A stretch of DNA of 64,000 bases, taken from Elymus sibiricus. Its lineage: Eukaryota > Streptophyta > Magnoliopsida > Poales > Poaceae. The translations under genes and the position numbers were made by a program. The notes beneath the pieces were generated by a model. The model ran no database searches, was not told the origin of the DNA, and worked only from the letters and a program-made list of their open reading frames with translations. Below are positions 59,160-64,000 of the stretch, one piece after another (positions within the stretch are counted from its first letter, which is position 1; each line of letters starts with the position of its first letter). The stretch lies in assembly GCA_039707655.1 (NCBI GenBank), contig CM077672.1, forward strand, positions 200,298,537 to 200,362,536, written 5' to 3'.

Positions 59160-59480
59160 GCTTACGGCGGAAACTTAAACGTAAATTTTTTGCTCGAATC
59201 TAATCTATGGAATTTATTCGTGGAACATGCATTGCAGTCTGTGGCAAGAATAATGGCAATCCGTCCGTGTATTGATTCAGAAAGAGGAACACGGAGGGGG
59301 TCAAATCTCACCCTAACTTGGTGGAGATCCTCTACGGCGGCAATGGCGGGGAAGATTCCCGTTGACGGTGACGGATTCCGGCGGCGAGGGCGCGCTGGAC
59401 GCAACGATGAAGTCCGGAGACGAGGGCGACGGCATCAGAGGGGGTGCGGGAGTCGTGACGTTTGAGAAATTTCAACCGTA
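59160..59480 (-). promoter_or_regulatory. leader exon and intron donor of the accessory ORF
   Basis: On the minus strand, downstream of the TATA box at 59494-59501, lies GC-rich sequence with CAAGTTAGG/GTGAGATTT, a good splice donor at about 59310. A matching acceptor (TATTCACAG/G) precedes the ATG at 58797 by about 20 nt. This predicts a spliced 5' leader with an intron of about 0.5 kb. Confidence 0.4.
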
Positions 59481-59493
59481 CGGGCCCGCTGAG

Positions 59494-59501
59494 TATATAT
59501 A
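59494..59501 (-). promoter_or_regulatory. internal TATA box for the accessory ORF
   Basis: Minus-strand TATATATA lies in GTGTATATATACTCAG, followed by a GC-rich leader-like sequence. It is separate from the LTR promoter, so the accessory ORF may be, or have been, transcribed on its own. Confidence 0.45.
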
Positions 59502-59740
59502 CACAATTGCTGTCGGTGGCTCTGAGTGGAACAACTCGGTGGCACCGATATGTGTAACTGCAAGCAGTATACCAAATCAGTGACTCCGAAACGTTCAACT
59601 CGGTGACACCGAGATTGAAACCTAGATCAATCTAAATGATTTCGGTTTGACCGAGTTTGAGTGGATTGGTCCAACCGAAATGCATAAAGAAGGTTTTGGA
59701 GGTTCAGCCCTTTCAGATCGGTGACTCCGAGTGCGCCTCA

Positions 59741-60553
59741 CCCGGAGGGTCCAAAAATTATTTGTTCAATTTTTGTGATGTAGAAAGGATAGAGTTTGAG
59801 ACAAGAAAGCATAGATAGCTAGAGAAGGTACTTAGGCATTCTTGTACATCCACTTGGCCAGAAAAACCAAGACAATCAAAACAACAAATGGATGTCCTCG
59901 AATGAAGAAAATATGCAAATCAACATGCTCACACAATGAGATAGCAAATGAAATATGTGTCAAACATGCACAACCAATTCTAGCATTTATCAAGCAATGG
60001 CGATGACTAGGTCATCTATATATGAATATATTGACTTAGGAGTCAAATGAGAACATTTGATCATAGGTCATACTCATCGTTTAAGCACAAGTGGGGTTGC
60101 CACTTTTACATAAAGCATTGATGTGTTCACACCATTAGAGTTGCTTTAGCTCAAATCTTAGAGCAAAGCTCCCCCTAGATGTGATATCCCCCCAAAGAGG
60201 GATGAACTAACCTTGGGTTTTGTCGATGATGACTTCATGTAGATGTTGAAGATGTGGATGCTCAATGTTGATGTAGACCATCAAGAGTTGGGAGCAATGC
60301 TTTGGAGTTTTGTGCTTTCAATACCTACATGGGTTAGTCCCACACAAGGAACATACAAGAATATCCATAGACATAGAGTGAAATGCACATATGATGATGT
60401 CCATGAATGCAATGACTACCTTGTCCCTTGCCTTACCAACAAGAGGGTTTGTGACTCCATGAACTAGTGCAAGATGTGGAAGTTGATTGCACAAGTTCTT
60501 GCCATAAGTGAATGTGAGTGAAATTTGTTGGCGGAGTCACCCTCAAGAACTTT
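59741..60553 (-). other. non-coding spacer between gag and accessory ORF
   Basis: This is AT-rich sequence in the position where pol would be expected. Short CT-rich runs (GCTCCCCCTAGATG) occur near 60170. No coding region is supported. Confidence 0.5.
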
Positions 60554-62746
60554 CTAGTTCTTCTTCTTTTGGACCCACATCAACTTGATGGGAATCCTTG
60601 GAGTTGTGGTAGTACTTGATGAAGTAGAACTTGATGAAGTCTTGGGAACCCACTTGACCAAGGCTTGAGGTGCTTCTTCAAATGAGTCAATCTCTTCTTG
60701 AAGCTTCTCCTTGCCTTTTATCTTGTGGTCTTCTGGTGGAAGATCTTCTTGAGCTTGTGTTCCCTTGAAGGAAGTAGGATCATACTTCTCTTGTTGAGGA
60801 ACAAACTTCATCTTGGGGTATTGATCTTCTTCCCACTCAAGTCCATTGGCATTGAACTTCCGTTCGAAACCAACACCTTGGTTCTTCCGGTGCCTTCCTT
60901 GCTTGCGTACAATTTCCTCAAATTGCTTACTCCCGGCAAGGCTCTTGTAGACACCTTTTTCTATAATTCCTTTCAATAGATTGTTTTCTTGCTCAAGTGT
61001 AACTTGGCTAAGAGAATCAATAGTGTAATCAATAGAACTACTAGAAGCAACAACATTGGATATAGCATTGTTATTTTTACTACTAGAGGTATGACCCTTT
61101 TTACCCTTGTTACTAGTTTGCTTAGGTTTAACTTGTGGCATAAAGGTAGACAAGAGTAAACGTTTGGCAAGATATGAAGAACTCTTCTTTCGAAGATCAT
61201 CATTGATAGCTTTAAGAAACTGATGCTCTTGCTCTAAATTTAGCTTCTCGAAGCATAGCTTCTCATGAGTTCTTAGAAGTTCTCTATGATCCTCTTGAGT
61301 TGTTTCATGAGCTAACTTAAGAGCATTTAGTTCTTTAGTTAGACGCTCAATCTCCTTCATAGCATTGTCATTCGTTTCCTCTTGACTATCATGATTACTA
61401 GCATTTTCATTATAGCTCACATCACTAGCCTTATCAACAAGTAAATCATCATCACCAAGCAAATCATCCTCATCACTATTGAAGTCAAAGTATTCAGGGT
61501 GTGATACCTTGGGGCCTTTTGCCATGAAGCATCTTCCAATTCCGTCACTTGGTGAGTCAAATAGATCATGGGAGTTGGATGACACAAGGGCAAGTCCGGC
61601 AACACCTTCATCTTGACTATAGTCGGAGTTGGAGTGATAGCTTCTCTCGGAGTGGTTGTCGGAGTTGGAGCCGGAAATTCATTCACCAACATGAGCTTGA
61701 TGTCTTCTTCTCGTGTAGCTCTTTGATGACCTGTCCTTCCTTTCTGAATCCTTGCTTCTTCGAGAGGGTCTTCGTTCATAACGACCATCTCTACTCCTTC
61801 TCTCCTTATGAGGTGATTCATCTCTTCTATGTCTTCCTCATGGTGATTCGTCTCTTTTCTTGTAGGGAGCTGTACACTCATTGGAGTACTGTCCGGGTTT
61901 TCCACAATTGTAGCAATTTCGGTCACGACTTGATGATCTTCTTTCATAGTGTCTTGAGCTAGAGCTTCTTTCTTTCCCTTTGTTCTTGTAGAACTTGTTA
62001 AATCTTTTCACCATTTGGCTTATCTCTTCATCGGATACTAGCTTGTCGCTTGAAGTTGTGGGAGCATTGGTTGAGGCTTTGTAAGCACCACTTGATTTGT
62101 TGTGTAGCTCCTCTTTGTCCTTGAGTAACATTTCATGAGCAACAATCCTTCCAATGACTTTCGTGGGCTTGAGATCTTTGTAATTTGGCATCATTTCGAT
62201 CAATGTGCAAACGGTATCATATTTTCCATCCAAAGCTCTAAGGATCTTCTTGAAGATGAATTTGTCGGTCATTTCTTCACTTCCTAAGGTGGCAATCTCA
62301 TTTGTGATGAGAGCAAGCCTAGAGTACATTTCAGTGACTCCTTCACCATCCTTCATCTTGAAATTGTCAAGTTGACTTTGAAGCACATCCAACTTAAATT
62401 CCTTGACGGACTCGGTACCCTCATGCATATCAACCAAAGTATCCCAAATTTCCTTTGCATTCTCGAGGCGGATGATTTTGTTGAATTGCTCGGGACACAA
62501 ACCGTTGAAGAGAATGTCACAAGCTTGAGCATTGTATTGTAACATCTTCAATTCTTCCGCGGTTGCTTCACGATCCAGTTCCTTGCCATCCTCAAAGAAT
62601 TCACCTTGCAAGCCAACATGAACAACAGCCCAAACGGCGGGGTTATGACCAAGAATATGCATTTTCATGTTATGTTTCCAACTAGCAAAGTTTGTCCCAT
62701 CAAAATATGGACCTCTACGGTGATAATTACCCTCACTAGACGCCAT
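60554..62746 (-). pseudogene. copia gag, extended, with two stop codons
   Basis: It starts at the ATG 62744-62746 (MASSEGNYHRRGPYFDGTNF). A DUF4219/UBN2-type gag core follows (ATAEELKMLQYNAQACDIL, LENAKEIWDTLVDMHEG, FKMKDGEGVTEMYSRL), then a CCHC knuckle near 61871-61912 in which the histidine is replaced by glutamine (CYNCGKPGQYSNEC). An Arg/Ser-rich stretch follows. TGA codons at 61838-61840 and 61679-61681 interrupt the frame, which then continues for 343 codons with a long coiled coil (MKEIERLTKELNALKL) and a basic, Ser/Thr-rich end. All parts are in the same frame, so it was one protein of about 730 residues. There is no protease or polymerase downstream. Confidence 0.8.
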
Positions 62747-62785
62747 ACTCTCCTAGGTTGTGAACCCAAGGTAATGGAGACCAAA

Positions 62786-62797
62786 GCTCTGATACCA
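62786..62797 (-). other. primer-binding site of the right copia
   Basis: Minus-strand TGGTATCAGAGC, two bases inside the 5' LTR, matches initiator tRNA-Met. Confidence 0.9.
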
Positions 62798-62799
62798 CT

Positions 62800-64000
62800 T
62801 GTAGGATCGAAAGTATGTCTAGAGGGGGGGTGATTAGACTACTTGACCAAATAAAAATCTATCCTTTTCCCAATTTTAGTTGTGGGCAGATTTTAGCAAG
62901 TATGACAAGTCAAGCATCCCCCTACACATGCAATTCTAAGAGTGTGGCAGCGGAATGTAAACAATTGCACATGTAAGTAAAGGAAGGGATCGGAGATTTC
63001 AAACGCAATGAAGACATGGTGATTTTTGGCGTGGTTCCGATAGGTGGTTCTATCGTACGTCCACGTTGATGGAGGCTTCAACCCACGGAGGGTAAAGGCT
63101 GCGCGAGTCCACGGAGGGCTCCACCCACAAAGGGTCCACGAAGAAGCAACCTTGCCTATTCCACCATGGCTTACATCCGTGAAGGACTAGCCTCATTCGC
63201 GGTAGATATTCACGAAGTAGGTGATCTCCTTGCCCTTACACACTCCTTGGTTCAACTCCACATCATGTCGAAGGCTCCCAAGTGACACCTAACCAATCTA
63301 GGAGACACCACTCTCCAAAAGGTAATAGACGGTGTGTTGTTGATGAACTCCTTGCTCTTGTGCTTCAAATGATAGTCTCCCCAACACTCAAACAACTCCT
63401 CACAGATTTGGCTATGGTGGAAGAAAGATTTGAGTGGAAAGCAACTTGGGGAAGGCTAGAAATCATGGTTCAAATGGTTGGATTGGAATGTCTTGATCTC
63501 AACACATGAGTAGGTGGTGGTTCTCTCTCAGAAAATGTATGGAGGAAGTGTAGGCACGTTCTGATGGCTCTCTTCACTTAGGAAGAAGGGGTGGATGGGT
63601 ATATATAGCCTCCACACAAAATCCAATCGTTACACACTTTTGACCCGTGTAAGAAATCTCGGTGGCACTGACCTGTGTAAAAGATATGAACGTTAGGAAT
63701 CGCGGTGGGTCCGATTGGAACAACTCGGATGGACTGATGTGCAATGGTTAGGGCAAACCTCGTCTCGGTGGTACCGATTGCATCAACTCGGTGGGACCGA
63801 AGTGAAGCAATAAGGCAATAGAGAGTTGGCAAGCCATCTTTGTGAGACCGATTTGCAAATCTCGGTGTTACCGAAGTAATTGCAAACGATTACAGAGAGT
63901 TGGCAAGGCCATTTCGGTGGGACCGAGATCCATATCGGTGGATCCGATTTGTTAGGGTTTTGGCAGTGGCTAAGTCCAAATGAACTCAGTGGCTCCGGAT
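62800..64000 (-). repeat. 5' LTR of the right copia, cut by the window edge
   Basis: It starts TGTAGGATCG on the + strand and is collinear with 54613 onward for 1201 bp. A minus-strand TATATATA lies at 63600-63607. About 0.4 kb is outside the window. Confidence 0.9.

Larger units (their letters stand above)
54613..64000 (-). mobile_element. copia retrotransposon with gag and accessory ORF but no pol
   Basis: The 3' LTR (54613-56190) and most of the 5' LTR (62800 to the window edge) flank an interior of 6.6 kb. A primer-binding site (62786-62797) and a polypurine tract set the minus-strand orientation. Gag lies first (62746-60554), then an accessory ORF (58797-56830); no integrase, reverse transcriptase or RNase H motif is found. 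Over about 315 bp the LTRs differ at 13 sites plus one indel (about 4%). CTTGC (54608-54612) would be the target duplication. Both LTRs and the interior are filled with TCGGTGNNACCGA motifs. Confidence 0.85.

Noticed and set aside
59055..59465. 136-codon + strand frame
   Set aside because: It is antisense to the leader of the accessory ORF and has no domain.
1..64000. Search for a novel defence, metabolic or regulatory gene system
   Set aside because: All coding signals trace to transposable elements or genes carried by them; no cluster of host genes is present.

Overview
This window reads as repeat-rich intergenic DNA from a large-genome grass, most likely a Triticeae species (wheat, Aegilops or barley group). 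The evidence is the set of element types: BARE/Angela-like copia, WHAM/Sabrina-type gypsy LTRs (TGATACGTCTCC...AAGTAGCA), a LARD-like element with 4-kb LTRs, several CACTA transposons with CACTAC termini, a Helitron and a hAT. Family names come from memory of Triticeae repeats; the boundaries come from the sequence. I see no ordinary host gene, no rRNA or tRNA gene, no CRISPR array and nothing bacterial. Almost every base belongs to a nested transposable element.

Bases 1-31000 lie inside one CACTA transposon (CACTA-2), whose right end is at 31000 and whose left end is outside the window. It carries a multi-exon TNPA-like gene on the + strand (promoter region 2948-3380, exons about 24344-29471). 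A second CACTA (CACTA-1, right end 2947) with a coiled-coil gene sits upstream. A WHAM-type solo LTR (3381-24338, TSD GTCCC) has split the TNPA-like gene near its 5' end. That LTR was itself hit by a Helitron (3780-6989) and by a LARD-like retrotransposon (7595-23772). The LARD interior received an inverted solo LTR of its own family (12838-17878, TSD AAATC), which contains a hAT element (14926-15807). Counting the copia into which CACTA-2 inserted, this is a six-level nest that can be ordered.

Bases 31001-36459 are the 5' half of a decayed copia element (minus strand), cut inside its reverse transcriptase by CACTA-2. Bases 36741-39032 are a gypsy gag-protease fragment (minus strand). A third CACTA begins at 39033. 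Its subterminal repeats hold two clean solo LTRs (39204-40115 and 40969-42447), a 65-bp LTR stub and a gag-only WHAM-type element (42623-47938). A second copy of the same CACTA subterminal sequence starts at 47939. It leads to a GRF-type zinc-finger gene with two in-frame stops (52524-53213) and, tail to tail, the C-terminus of a CACTA transposase (53521-54085).

Bases 54086-54612 are an LTR fragment. Bases 54613-64000 are a copia element (minus strand) that has gag but no visible pol. In place of pol it carries an accessory two-part reading frame with its own TATA box. The 5' LTR runs off the right edge.

No new defence or metabolic system is visible. The points of interest are structural: the datable nest, the accessory genes carried by transposons (coiled coil, TNPA-like with triplicated exons, GRF zinc finger, copia accessory ORF), a 50-bp repeat array in the LARD interior, a pol tail that lies inside an LTR, and dense short palindromic repeats in the rightmost copia.
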